From the NCBI GenBank assembly GCA_964360375.1, contig CAYHWG010000005.1, forward strand, positions 1 through 33,169: 33,169 nt of DNA, in the 5' to 3' direction. Shown here piece by piece: positions 23,842-30,237 of the stretch. The notes under the pieces are model-generated. The model saw nothing but the letters and a program-made list of their open reading frames with translations. It had not been told where the DNA came from and did not search any database. Positions within the stretch are counted from its first letter, which is position 1; every line of letters begins with the position of its first letter. Position numbers and translations under genes: made by a program. Source of the DNA: XYB2-FULL-45-11 sp964360375 (lineage in GTDB: Bacteria; Patescibacteriota; Patescibacteriia; UBA9934; GWF2-40-263).

Positions 23842-24941
23842 ACCAAATAAGGATTCAATTTTCCGTATTGTTTTTCTGCACAAAATTCTTGCACCGCTCG
23901 TTCTTTTGCGGAAACTCCAAGGGCTCGACGGTACACAACATCGTGAGAAAGTAGAGTGATCGATTGTGCGAGCATATCGAGATCATTATCTTGAATGAGC
24001 AATCCTGTGACCTCATGCAAAACAGCTTCATTCACTCCACGAATGTTTGTTGTAATGGATGGAAGTTCAAATAATGCTGCCTCAAGAAAAACGAGACCAA
24101 ATCCTTCTTTATCCACCGGATCATCTTTGACAGGCATGACAAAAATATCCGCCTCTTCATAATACAGATGAAGTTGATCGTCTGGAATATCCCCTAAAAA
24201 TCTCACATGAGATTCTAAGCCGAGTTCCATGACGAGTTGTTCAAGGGCGTCTTTTGTTGGTCCAGATCCTACAATATCGTATTGAAACGCGAGCAATGTT
24301 CCGTTCAATTTCAACATCGCAAGTGCGGTAAGAACTCGATCATGCCCTTTACGATCCACAAGTCGACTGACGGTTAATAATCGAAAAGGAGAAGAAGCGG
24401 ATGATTCCGGTTTGGTGATAATCGCTTTTAACGGATCAACAGACGGATAGACCACGATTACATTTGAAAGACCGAATTGAAGAAATAACTCTTCTGCAAG
24501 AGCATTGGAATTCGCGACCACAAGATACGCTTGGCGCAATACAGCTTCACACACGCGTTTTTTGCGAAATGATGTGAGAGCCAATCGAAGATCCATTCCG
24601 TGCATCATCACCACATACGGTTTTTTTGTTACGACTTGAGCGATATAGGCAGCCGTTCCAAATGGAAGCACATGACTTGTGATCACATATCGATACGTTG
24701 AACGTCTTTGTATAAGATCCCACGTTGTTTTAAACCAATGTGGCCAAACAAAATGAAACAAAAGAGATTGTCTCACGACAGCATACAATGTTACTGGATT
24801 GATTTCATTTTTTTGAAGCAATGGAGCAAGGACCGTGATCCGATTCGAAAAATGACGAGCAAGATCATCAAGGTAACGAGCGATCCCCCCTCGATTTGGT
24901 GGAAAATCTGGAGTGATCAAGAGCAAATCACGTTCGATCAT
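23838..24941 (-). CDS. Family 4 glycosyltransferase
   Basis: A 367-residue GT-B enzyme. The N-terminal domain contains TPDFPPNRGGIARYLDDLA, the usual GGxxxxxxxLA acceptor loop. The C-terminal donor domain has FRLLTVSRLVDRKGHDRVL and the retaining-GT4 signature VDKEGFGLVFLEAALFELP (EGFGLVxLE). Length is typical. Its ATG overlaps the flippase stop and its TGA overlaps the next gene, both by 4 bp. Likely adds a hexose to the lipid-linked glycan; donor not predictable. Confidence 0.93.
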   Translation of the reverse strand: MIERDLLLITPDFPPNRGGIARYLDDLARHFSNRITVLAPLLQKNEINPVTLYAVVRQSLLFHFVWPHWFKTTWDLIQRRSTYRYVITSHVLPFGTAAYIAQVVTKKPYVVMMHGMDLRLALTSFRKKRVCEAVLRQAYLVVANSNALAEELFLQFGLSNVIVVYPSVDPLKAIITKPESSASSPFRLLTVSRLVDRKGHDRVLTALAMLKLNGTLLAFQYDIVGSGPTKDALEQLVMELGLESHVRFLGDIPDDQLHLYYEEADIFVMPVKDDPVDKEGFGLVFLEAALFELPSITTNIRGVNEAVLHEVTGLLIQDNDLDMLAQSITLLSHDVVYRRALGVSAKERAVQEFCAEKQYGKLNPYLV

Positions 24942-26383
24942 ACAACGGATGTCTTATGAAAAAGCGTACGAAGACTTTCTACGTCATTTTTTGTGAACGA
25001 TTTTGTGACAAACAAAGAAAACGCATACACAAGAAAGGCACACGGAAGCAAAAAAATCAAAGACATTTTTGAAAGTAATGCATAGCTAAACACAAACATC
25101 ACAAACCCGCTTAATAAAATACCAACAACGCTTTTTAAAAAAATGGCATTTAAGAAAGATGGAAGAAATTTTACAACCGCAATACATTCAAGAATAATCA
25201 TGAGCGAATAACTCACTAGCGATGCGATGACGACCCCAAATAATCCAAATCGAGTAATGAGAAAGAAATCGAGCGTCACGTTGAGCAGCATGCAAATTCC
25301 AAGAATTTTCATGCGTGTTTTTTGGCGATTCGCAGCGTTTAACAATGCACCGAATGGAATTTCAAGAAAAGACGGAAATAACACAAAAATAAGTGCACGC
25401 AACAATACCGCTGACGATGCGTATCCGCTTCCGGTTAAAGAAACCAGAAAAGGTGCCATAATCCACATACCAAAAACAATAGGTGTCACCATGAGGAAAA
25501 TGTACCAAACAGAACGAGAAAACGTTTTTGTGGTGGCTTGTAAATTGTGTTCAATCGTTGAACTTAAACTTGGATAGAGCGCGGCAGACAACGCAAGCGG
25601 AAGAAATTGAAACGCATACGTAAATTTATACGCAACAGAATAAATACCGACAGCGGCTGTCGTCATAAATTTTGAGATAAAAAGGACGTCTACGTTGCTG
25701 TAAATTTTTGTAAAAATCCCTGCAAGCGCAAACGGGATCATGACATGTATTGCCTGCTTCATCGCTTTACCATCAAAAATCGGTTTCAAAATTTTTCTTC
25801 CATAAGTCCGAACAACAAAAAAACTTGCGACCAAAAGATTTGTAAAACTTCCACAGATGAGTGCAATCACAAGCCATGTAACATCCGGATTTAAGAACAA
25901 TGAAAGTCCACCAATAAGAAATGTCACACACTGTCCTATTACGATACTCATTGCCTCGTAGGTAAGAAGTTGCGATCCACGTAACACTCCGAAACATAAA
26001 AGAGCAAGCGCATCTAAAATCATGACGATCATGGTGATAAAAATCAGACGTGAAATTTCATCCGAATACTGAAAAATCACCGTGGCAAGCGAAACAATGA
26101 TGACGGCAAAACTTATGAGGATTAATTTTAACCCAATAGCACGTCGAACATATTGTTCTCGATTCTTTGGATCCTTTGCAATTTCACGTATCACGATGGA
26201 TGTGAGTCCAAGATCCGATAAAACCGAAAACATGGTGATAAATGACGTCGCCAAAAAAAAGATGCCGGTTGTTTCTGGCATCATGACGCGCGCCAAACAC
26301 AAAAAATAGACAAAAGCGATAATCTTTTGTCCAACCGAAGCAAACGTCATAAAAGCCGTATTTTTGGCGAGATGTGTTCCCAT
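24938..26383 (-). CDS. Wzx-type polysaccharide flippase
   Basis: A 481-residue membrane protein with about twelve to fourteen predicted helices of the MATE-like polysaccharide exporter family, which flips lipid-linked oligosaccharides across the membrane. The N-terminal KNTAFMTFASVGQKIIAFVY and the later YSNVDVLFISKFMTTAAVGIYSVAYK are family hallmarks. It is first in the cluster. The upstream space of about 70 nt is filled by the rpsI terminators; I see only a weak TATTCT-like -10 there, so its promoter is uncertain. Confidence 0.9.
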   Translation of the reverse strand: MGTHLAKNTAFMTFASVGQKIIAFVYFLCLARVMMPETTGIFFLATSFITMFSVLSDLGLTSIVIREIAKDPKNREQYVRRAIGLKLILISFAVIIVSLATVIFQYSDEISRLIFITMIVMILDALALLCFGVLRGSQLLTYEAMSIVIGQCVTFLIGGLSLFLNPDVTWLVIALICGSFTNLLVASFFVVRTYGRKILKPIFDGKAMKQAIHVMIPFALAGIFTKIYSNVDVLFISKFMTTAAVGIYSVAYKFTYAFQFLPLALSAALYPSLSSTIEHNLQATTKTFSRSVWYIFLMVTPIVFGMWIMAPFLVSLTGSGYASSAVLLRALIFVLFPSFLEIPFGALLNAANRQKTRMKILGICMLLNVTLDFFLITRFGLFGVVIASLVSYSLMIILECIAVVKFLPSFLNAIFLKSVVGILLSGFVMFVFSYALLSKMSLIFLLPCAFLVYAFSLFVTKSFTKNDVESLRTLFHKTSVV

Positions 26384-26400
26384 GTACGAATTAGAATAGC

Positions 26401-26425
26401 AAAAAAAAATCGTTTCGTAAAACGA
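26401..26425 (-). terminator. Rho-independent terminator of the ribosomal operon
   Basis: On the minus strand, TCGTTT / AAACGA (26420-26425 with 26410-26415) around a four-base loop, followed by nine T residues (complement of 26401-26409). Well placed to end rpsI transcripts before the flippase gene. Confidence 0.85.
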
Positions 26426-26452
26426 AATACCTGCGCGAGGCAGGTATTTTTT
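26425..26452. terminator. Second hairpin after rpsI, G+C-rich stem
   Basis: AAATACCTGC (26425-26434) pairs perfectly with GCAGGTATTT (26440-26449), loop GCGAG. Six T residues follow on the plus strand; on the minus strand it is directly after the rpsI stop and is followed by TTTCGTTTT, then the next hairpin. It is probably the first of a tandem pair for rpsI and could also stop antisense transcription into the ribosomal genes. Confidence 0.75.
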
Positions 26453-26857
26453 CTAACGTTTTGACCATTGTGGTGATCGACGTGCAGATTTTTTTCCGAA
26501 TTTTTTTCGCTCACGAATACGTGCGTCACGAGTCAAAAATCCTTGTTTTTTCAAAACCGTTCTGTATTCTGGATTAAAATCAACGAGAGCACGAGCGATT
26601 CCAAGACGGATACTATCTGCTTGACCAGCGGAGCCGCCACCTTTTACGACCACCATGATATCAAACATGTTTTCTGTCCCGGTTAACACAAGAGGAGCCT
26701 TTACGGCTTGGCGCAAAATTTCTGTTGGAAGATAATTTTCAAACGCACGTTTGTTTATTTGGATGGTTCCAGCACCTCCATGATGCAAACGAACTTGTGC
26801 GACCGCAGATTTGCGACGCCCAACCGCACCGATGTATTTTGTTTCGAGTTCTGTCAT
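26453..26857 (-). CDS. rpsI: 30S ribosomal protein S9 (uS9)
   Basis: A 134-residue uS9, part of the small-subunit head whose C-terminal tail reaches the P-site tRNA. Marks: YIGAVGRRKSAVAQVRL, GGGSAGQADSIRLGIARAL, RDARIRERKKFGKKSARRSPQWSKR; the terminal SKR is conserved. It is the last gene of the operon, one base after rplM, the standard rplM-rpsI pair. Ends TAG. Confidence 0.98.
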   Translation of the reverse strand: MTELETKYIGAVGRRKSAVAQVRLHHGGAGTIQINKRAFENYLPTEILRQAVKAPLVLTGTENMFDIMVVVKGGGSAGQADSIRLGIARALVDFNPEYRTVLKKQGFLTRDARIRERKKFGKKSARRSPQWSKR

Positions 26858-26858
26858 A

Positions 26859-27218
26859 TTAGTTCTTCACAACGAAACGGATTAATCGTTCTTTGCGGTG
26901 GGAATTTTTTGGAAGCATGCGGGAAACGGCTTTACGTAACACTTCTCCTGGATCCTTTGCCCACACACGACTGATCGGAGTGACACGCAATCCATTTGCA
27001 TAAGCCGTATGACGGTAGTAGGATTTTTGCTCCATTTTTTTTCCTGTTAAAACCATTTTGGAAGCGTTTAAAACATGGACATGATCACCTCCGTCCACAT
27101 TTGGGACAAAAGACGGTTTTCCTTTTCCCATCAAAAATCCGACTACCTCTGTCGCAAGGCGTCCCATACTTTTTCCAGAAGCATCGATCGTTTTTGTTTC
27201 TCGTTTGAGTGCGTTCAT
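26859..27218 (-). CDS. rplM: 50S ribosomal protein L13 (uL13)
   Basis: An early-assembling large-subunit protein. I place the start at ATG 27218 (MNALKRETKTIDASGKSMGRLAT); the frame is open 12 codons further, inside rplQ. That leaves 119 residues, somewhat shorter than the usual 140 or so, because the C-terminus ends at ERLIRFVVKN. Conserved parts: GKSMGRLATEVV, DHVHVLNASKMVLTGKK, YYRHTAYANGLR and AVSRMLPKN. One base separates it from rplQ and one from rpsI. Confidence 0.96.
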   Translation of the reverse strand: MNALKRETKTIDASGKSMGRLATEVVGFLMGKGKPSFVPNVDGGDHVHVLNASKMVLTGKKMEQKSYYRHTAYANGLRVTPISRVWAKDPGEVLRKAVSRMLPKNSHRKERLIRFVVKN

Positions 27219-27219
27219 A

Positions 27220-27570
27220 TTAAACAAGTTCGATTTGAACCATTTCAGATCCATCTCCTTTTCGTGTTCCGATTTTTACAATACGTGTGTATCCACCTTT
27301 ACGTTCAAGATAACGAGGACCGAGCACGTCTAAAATTTTATTGACAGGAAATTCAGAGGCAAAACGCTTCAATAATTTTCGACGTGATGCAAGTGTAGAA
27401 ACTTTGCCGTCCGTAATGGAACGCTCCACAAGAGAACGAATAACTTTTGCTTTTGTGACCGTTGTTTTCACTTTTTCGTGCAAAATAATACTCGCCGCCA
27501 GGCTTCGCAGCATGGCGTTTCGTGGGGCGGTTTTTCTTCCAAGAGTTTTGACAACGTTTCTATGACGCAT
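27220..27570 (-). CDS. rplQ: 50S ribosomal protein L17 (bL17)
   Basis: A 116-residue bL17 located near the exit tunnel. It begins MRHRNVVKTLGRKTAPRNAMLRSLA, the family signature, and contains ILHEKVKTTVTKAKVIRSLVER, with GPRYLERKGGYTRIVKIG at the end. It starts 7 nt after rpoA, the usual alpha-operon partner. Confidence 0.98.
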   Translation of the reverse strand: MRHRNVVKTLGRKTAPRNAMLRSLAASIILHEKVKTTVTKAKVIRSLVERSITDGKVSTLASRRKLLKRFASEFPVNKILDVLGPRYLERKGGYTRIVKIGTRKGDGSEMVQIELV

Positions 27571-27577
27571 ACAACAT

Positions 27578-28288
27578 TTATTCCATGTTTCCCATCTCTG
27601 AAGGTTTCTTCAAAAGAATAGAGAAGTAATCAATTAAAACTTTTGCGGAATGTTCTACAGCTTCTTCTGGTGAAATGGTTCCATCTGTCTCGATGTTCAT
27701 GATCAGTTTGTCGTAGTTTGTGATGTCTCCAACGCGTGTATTCACCACATGATATCCGACGTTTCGAACCGGCGAAAACAATGCGTCGATGGCGATCGTG
27801 CCGAGATCATGTATTTCTCCGACACGCTCCTCAGTAGAAGCATATCCACGACCTTTTCTGACCGTGATCTCCATATCAAATGTTGCTTTTGGATCCGTAA
27901 TATTGGCAATCACCAATTCTGGATTCATGATTTCAACATCTGCGTTTGGCGTAATATCTGCGGCCGTAACGGTCTTTAACCCTGAGGCAGAAAGTTTCAA
28001 GACAACAGGCTCATCGGAAAAAACTTTGAGTCTGAGCATCTTCAAATTTAAAATCACCTCAAGAGCGTCTTCTTTCAGGTTTTCTATGGCCTGAAATTCG
28101 TGTGTGACACCTTTCATTTTGACCGCGGTCACGGCTGCTCCCGGTAAAGAAGAGAGTAGCACGCGACGAAGCGCGTTTCCAAGAGTTGTGCCGTACCCGT
28201 AAAAACAAGGTTCGACAACAAGGACGCCCTCGTTTGGTCGTTCACCTTTCTCAAATGAAATCTTTGATGGAAGAAGAATGTTCTCCAT
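27578..28288 (-). CDS. rpoA: RNA polymerase alpha subunit, N-terminal domain only
   Basis: The alpha dimer nucleates RNA polymerase assembly. This protein has 236 residues, exactly the N-terminal domain; common alphas have about 310-330. The assembly signatures are present: PCFYGYGTTLGNALRRVLLSSLPGAA, AIDALFSPVRNVGYHVVNTRVG and a dimer helix ending around VLIDYFSIL. It then ends LKKPSEMGNME, with no flexible linker and no C-terminal domain that would bind UP elements, CRP-type activators or NusA. No separate alpha-CTD gene is seen: rplQ begins 7 nt later. It has an unusually perfect Shine-Dalgarno site. Confidence 0.96.
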   Translation of the reverse strand: MENILLPSKISFEKGERPNEGVLVVEPCFYGYGTTLGNALRRVLLSSLPGAAVTAVKMKGVTHEFQAIENLKEDALEVILNLKMLRLKVFSDEPVVLKLSASGLKTVTAADITPNADVEIMNPELVIANITDPKATFDMEITVRKGRGYASTEERVGEIHDLGTIAIDALFSPVRNVGYHVVNTRVGDITNYDKLIMNIETDGTISPEEAVEHSAKVLIDYFSILLKKPSEMGNME

Positions 28289-28292
28289 ACGT

Positions 28293-28300
28293 ACCTCCTT
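28293..28300 (-). promoter_or_regulatory. Full-consensus Shine-Dalgarno of rpoA
   Basis: AAGGAGGT on the minus strand, 4 nt before the rpoA ATG. Its neighbours rpsD, rpsK, rpmJ and infA have no comparable site, so this gene is singled out for strong initiation, perhaps to keep alpha made in excess within a long polycistron. Confidence 0.85.
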
Positions 28301-28306
28301 AAAGAA

Positions 28307-28921
28307 TTATCGGGAATAAAATTCGACGATGAGTCTTGGATCAAAAACCTTTTCTACATCATCTAATTGCGGTTCGCCCGTAACTTTCCCTTTCAGAGAA
28401 GCGACGTCGCAATCAAGCCACTTTGGCACTTGAACTTGCTTATGAAATTCGGCCATCGTTTTCACGATGCCTTTTTGTTTTTTTGATTCTTTGACTGATA
28501 TTTCAGAACCAACGCGAACTTCATAAGAAGGAATATCGACAAGTGCACCGTTTACTTGAACGAATCCATGGCCAACGAGCTGACGAGCCTGCTTGCGTGT
28601 TTTTGCAAGCCCAAGTCTGTAAACAACGTTATCCAAGCGTTTTTCAAGCAATTGAATCATGAATTCAGCTGTATTGCTTTTTGATGTGGAAGCTTTTTCA
28701 AAATAGCGACGAAATTGCTTTTCTAAAAGTCCGTACACAGCTTTTGCTTTTTGTTTCTCCAAAAGCTGTTGGCCGTACGAGGAAAGACGAGGTTTTCGCA
28801 TGGCCTGTTTGGGACCATGAATACCAGGTGGGTACGGACGACGTCTAACGTATTTCTCTTTTCCAAGAGTAATTCCAAGACGTCGAGAAAGTTTTACAAT
28901 GGGAGTATTATTTTTTGCCAT
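28307..28921 (-). CDS. rpsD: 30S ribosomal protein S4 (uS4)
   Basis: A primary binder of 16S rRNA. The 204-residue protein starts MAKNNTPIVKLSRRLGITLG and has RRPYPPGIHGPK; the S4 RNA-binding domain is ..LEKRLDNVVYRLGLAKTRKQARQLVGHGFVQVNG. The N-terminal zinc-finger cysteines of some S4 proteins are absent (the C-minus form). It ends IVEFYSR, the usual terminus. S4 is the known autoregulator of alpha operons in Escherichia coli; no matching structure was identified here. Confidence 0.98.
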   Translation of the reverse strand: MAKNNTPIVKLSRRLGITLGKEKYVRRRPYPPGIHGPKQAMRKPRLSSYGQQLLEKQKAKAVYGLLEKQFRRYFEKASTSKSNTAEFMIQLLEKRLDNVVYRLGLAKTRKQARQLVGHGFVQVNGALVDIPSYEVRVGSEISVKESKKQKGIVKTMAEFHKQVQVPKWLDCDVASLKGKVTGEPQLDDVEKVFDPRLIVEFYSR

Positions 28922-28924
28922 AAA

Positions 28925-29320
28925 CTAAACGCGTCTTGGTTTCGCAGATCGACAACCATTATGAGGAAGCGGAGTTAAATCTTTGATGGACAGAACCTGA
29001 AAACCGTTCGCATTCAATGCACGCACCGCGGCATCACGACCTGCTCCAACGCCTCGTATAAAAACATTGACTTCCTTTAAACCAATTTCTTTTACGCGAT
29101 CCGCAGCGGATTTTACTATCATTCCGGCGGCATAAGGCGTTGCTTTTTTTGGTCCTTTGAATCCACAATTTCCGGCACTAGACCATGCAAGCGTGTTTCC
29201 ATTTAAATCCGTAAGCGTAATAATTGTGTTGTTATACGTCGCTTGTACGTAAACATTGCCCTGCGAAACGGATTTCACCGCTTTCTTTTTTTTCGATTTT
29301 GACAATTTTGTTACAGCCAT
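28925..29320 (-). CDS. rpsK: 30S ribosomal protein S11 (uS11)
   Basis: A platform protein next to the E-site/Shine-Dalgarno helix. The 131-residue protein shows GNVYVQATYNNTIITLTDLNG, GFKGPKKATPYAA, FIRGVGAGRDAAVRALNANG and the end DLTPLPHNGCRSAKPRRV. The Asn of PLPHNG is the site made isoaspartate in some bacteria. Two bases separate it from rpsM and three from rpsD. Confidence 0.98.
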   Translation of the reverse strand: MAVTKLSKSKKKKAVKSVSQGNVYVQATYNNTIITLTDLNGNTLAWSSAGNCGFKGPKKATPYAAGMIVKSAADRVKEIGLKEVNVFIRGVGAGRDAAVRALNANGFQVLSIKDLTPLPHNGCRSAKPRRV

Positions 29321-29322
29321 AT

Positions 29323-29709
29323 TTATGTCTTTGTCAAAGCTCTACGACCACTTCCGGTTGTTTTTCGGACGTTACCGCGAACAGTGCGTGAATTTGTTTT
29401 AGTACGTTGACCATTTACAGGGAGATGTCTTGCATGTCTTGTTCCTCGGTACGCACCGATTTCTTTTAATCGCTTTACGTTTGAGAGAACATCACGTCTA
29501 AGATCACCTTCTAGGCGTCTTCCTTTTTCAAGGATATCGCGAATATCTTTTATTTGATCCTCGGTGACATCTTTTGTAAGGATGTTGCCGGAAACGTTTG
29601 CTTGCTTCAAAATCTGCTTAGCGGTGGATGGTCCGACACCATAAACATACGTGAGAGCAATCACGATGTGTTTGTTGAGAGGGATATTAACTCCAGCAAT
29701 ACGTGCCAT
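29323..29709 (-). CDS. rpsM: 30S ribosomal protein S13 (uS13)
   Basis: Sits in the head and forms intersubunit bridges. Start 29709 (MARIAGVNIPLNKHIVIALT) gives 128 residues; a frame extension of six codons is ignored because the family starts here. Contains YVYGVGPSTAKQIL, the H2TH fold and RGTRHARHLPVNGQRTKTNSRTVRG. The C-terminal basic tail RKTTGSGRRALTKT reaches toward tRNA. Located 20 nt after rpmJ. Confidence 0.98.
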   Translation of the reverse strand: MARIAGVNIPLNKHIVIALTYVYGVGPSTAKQILKQANVSGNILTKDVTEDQIKDIRDILEKGRRLEGDLRRDVLSNVKRLKEIGAYRGTRHARHLPVNGQRTKTNSRTVRGNVRKTTGSGRRALTKT

Positions 29710-29729
29710 AGGAAAAAAATGTGACAAGG

Positions 29730-29843
29730 TTAACCCTGACGTTGTTTATGTTTAGGATTCTTACAAATAACAACCACACGGCCTTTGCGGCGTGTGACCA
29801 TACAGTCTTTGCAAATTTTTTTTGCGGATGCTCGTACTTTCAT
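29730..29843 (-). CDS. rpmJ: 50S ribosomal protein L36 (bL36)
   Basis: A 37-residue protein found by reading the gap between rpsM and infA. It begins MKVRASAKKICKDC and contains MVTRRKGRVVVIC and KNPKHKQRQG. The C-x2-C ... C-x4-H pattern is the zinc-binding (C-plus) form of bL36, with Cys11, Cys14, Cys27 and His32. Start ATG 29843, stop TAA 29730. Its position between infA and rpsM is standard. Confidence 0.97.
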   Translation of the reverse strand: MKVRASAKKICKDCMVTRRKGRVVVICKNPKHKQRQG

Positions 29844-29886
29844 AATGCACAAACACCATCGAGAACATCGATGATGTAAAGTTCCG

Positions 29887-30108
29887 TTAAAAACGGTAAG
29901 TGACCCGGCCCTTTGTCAGATCATAGGGACTAATTTCAACCTTGACATCATCCCCAGGCAAAATGCGTATACGAAATTTGCGCATCTTTCCAGAAAGATA
30001 ACCAATGATGGTTTGTCCGTTTTCTAATTTAACTTTGAAATTTGCAGATGGTAGAAGTTCTTCTACCGTGCCTCGCATTTCAATAAAATCTTTTGTTTCC
30101 TGACCCAT
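29887..30108 (-). CDS. infA: Translation initiation factor IF-1
   Basis: An OB-fold protein that occupies the A site during initiation. ATG 30108 (MGQETKDFIEMRGTVEELLPS) gives 73 residues, the usual length; the frame is open 10 more codons upstream. Family marks: NFKVKLENGQTIIGYLSGKMRKFRIRILPGD and SPYDLTKGRVTYRF. First gene of the ribosomal operon behind a consensus promoter and a leader of about 70 nt. Confidence 0.98.
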   Translation of the reverse strand: MGQETKDFIEMRGTVEELLPSANFKVKLENGQTIIGYLSGKMRKFRIRILPGDDVKVEISPYDLTKGRVTYRF

Positions 30109-30129
30109 AGGGTGAATAGAGCCTTTGCA

Positions 30130-30156
30130 TGCTAACAAATTTTTCTCTTATTAGCA
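30130..30156 (-). other. Leader hairpin upstream of infA
   Basis: TGCTAA / TTAGCA (30151-30156 with 30130-30135 on the minus strand) around a 15-nt A-rich loop, within the expected 5' leader of the infA operon. No T tract follows. It could be a regulatory or stability structure; function unknown. Confidence 0.4.
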
Positions 30157-30184
30157 AGGAAAAATACATTTCTGAGGCGCCGGT

Positions 30185-30213
30185 ATTTTATGTGTTTTCT
30201 TGAATCCTGTCAA
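30185..30213 (-). promoter_or_regulatory. Sigma70-type promoter of the infA-rpsI ribosomal operon
   Basis: On the minus strand TTGACA (30213-30208), 17-bp spacer, TAAAAT (30190-30185). Predicted start near 30178, leader about 70 nt. Located about 25 nt after the alaS stop. Confidence 0.88.
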
Positions 30214-30217
30214 GAAA
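30196..30217. promoter_or_regulatory. Palindrome over the -35 of the ribosomal operon promoter
   Basis: TTTCTTGA-ATCCTG-TCAAGAAA: perfect 8-bp arms, extended to GTGT/ACAC with one inserted base. It covers the -35 and part of the spacer. It follows alaS but lacks a T tract, so an operator is as likely as a terminator. No regulator is assigned. Confidence 0.55.
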
Positions 30218-30237
30218 CACCTCGTGGATAAGTATCT

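Noticed and set aside
20730..26383. Polysaccharide cluster as a recently acquired mobile island
   Set aside because: No integrase, transposase, tRNA or flanking repeats are seen, and base composition by eye resembles the neighbours.
26384..26400. TATTCT box as promoter of the flippase gene
   Set aside because: The -35 position falls in terminator sequence with only a poor match (TTTACG/TTTTAC), so I do not claim it.
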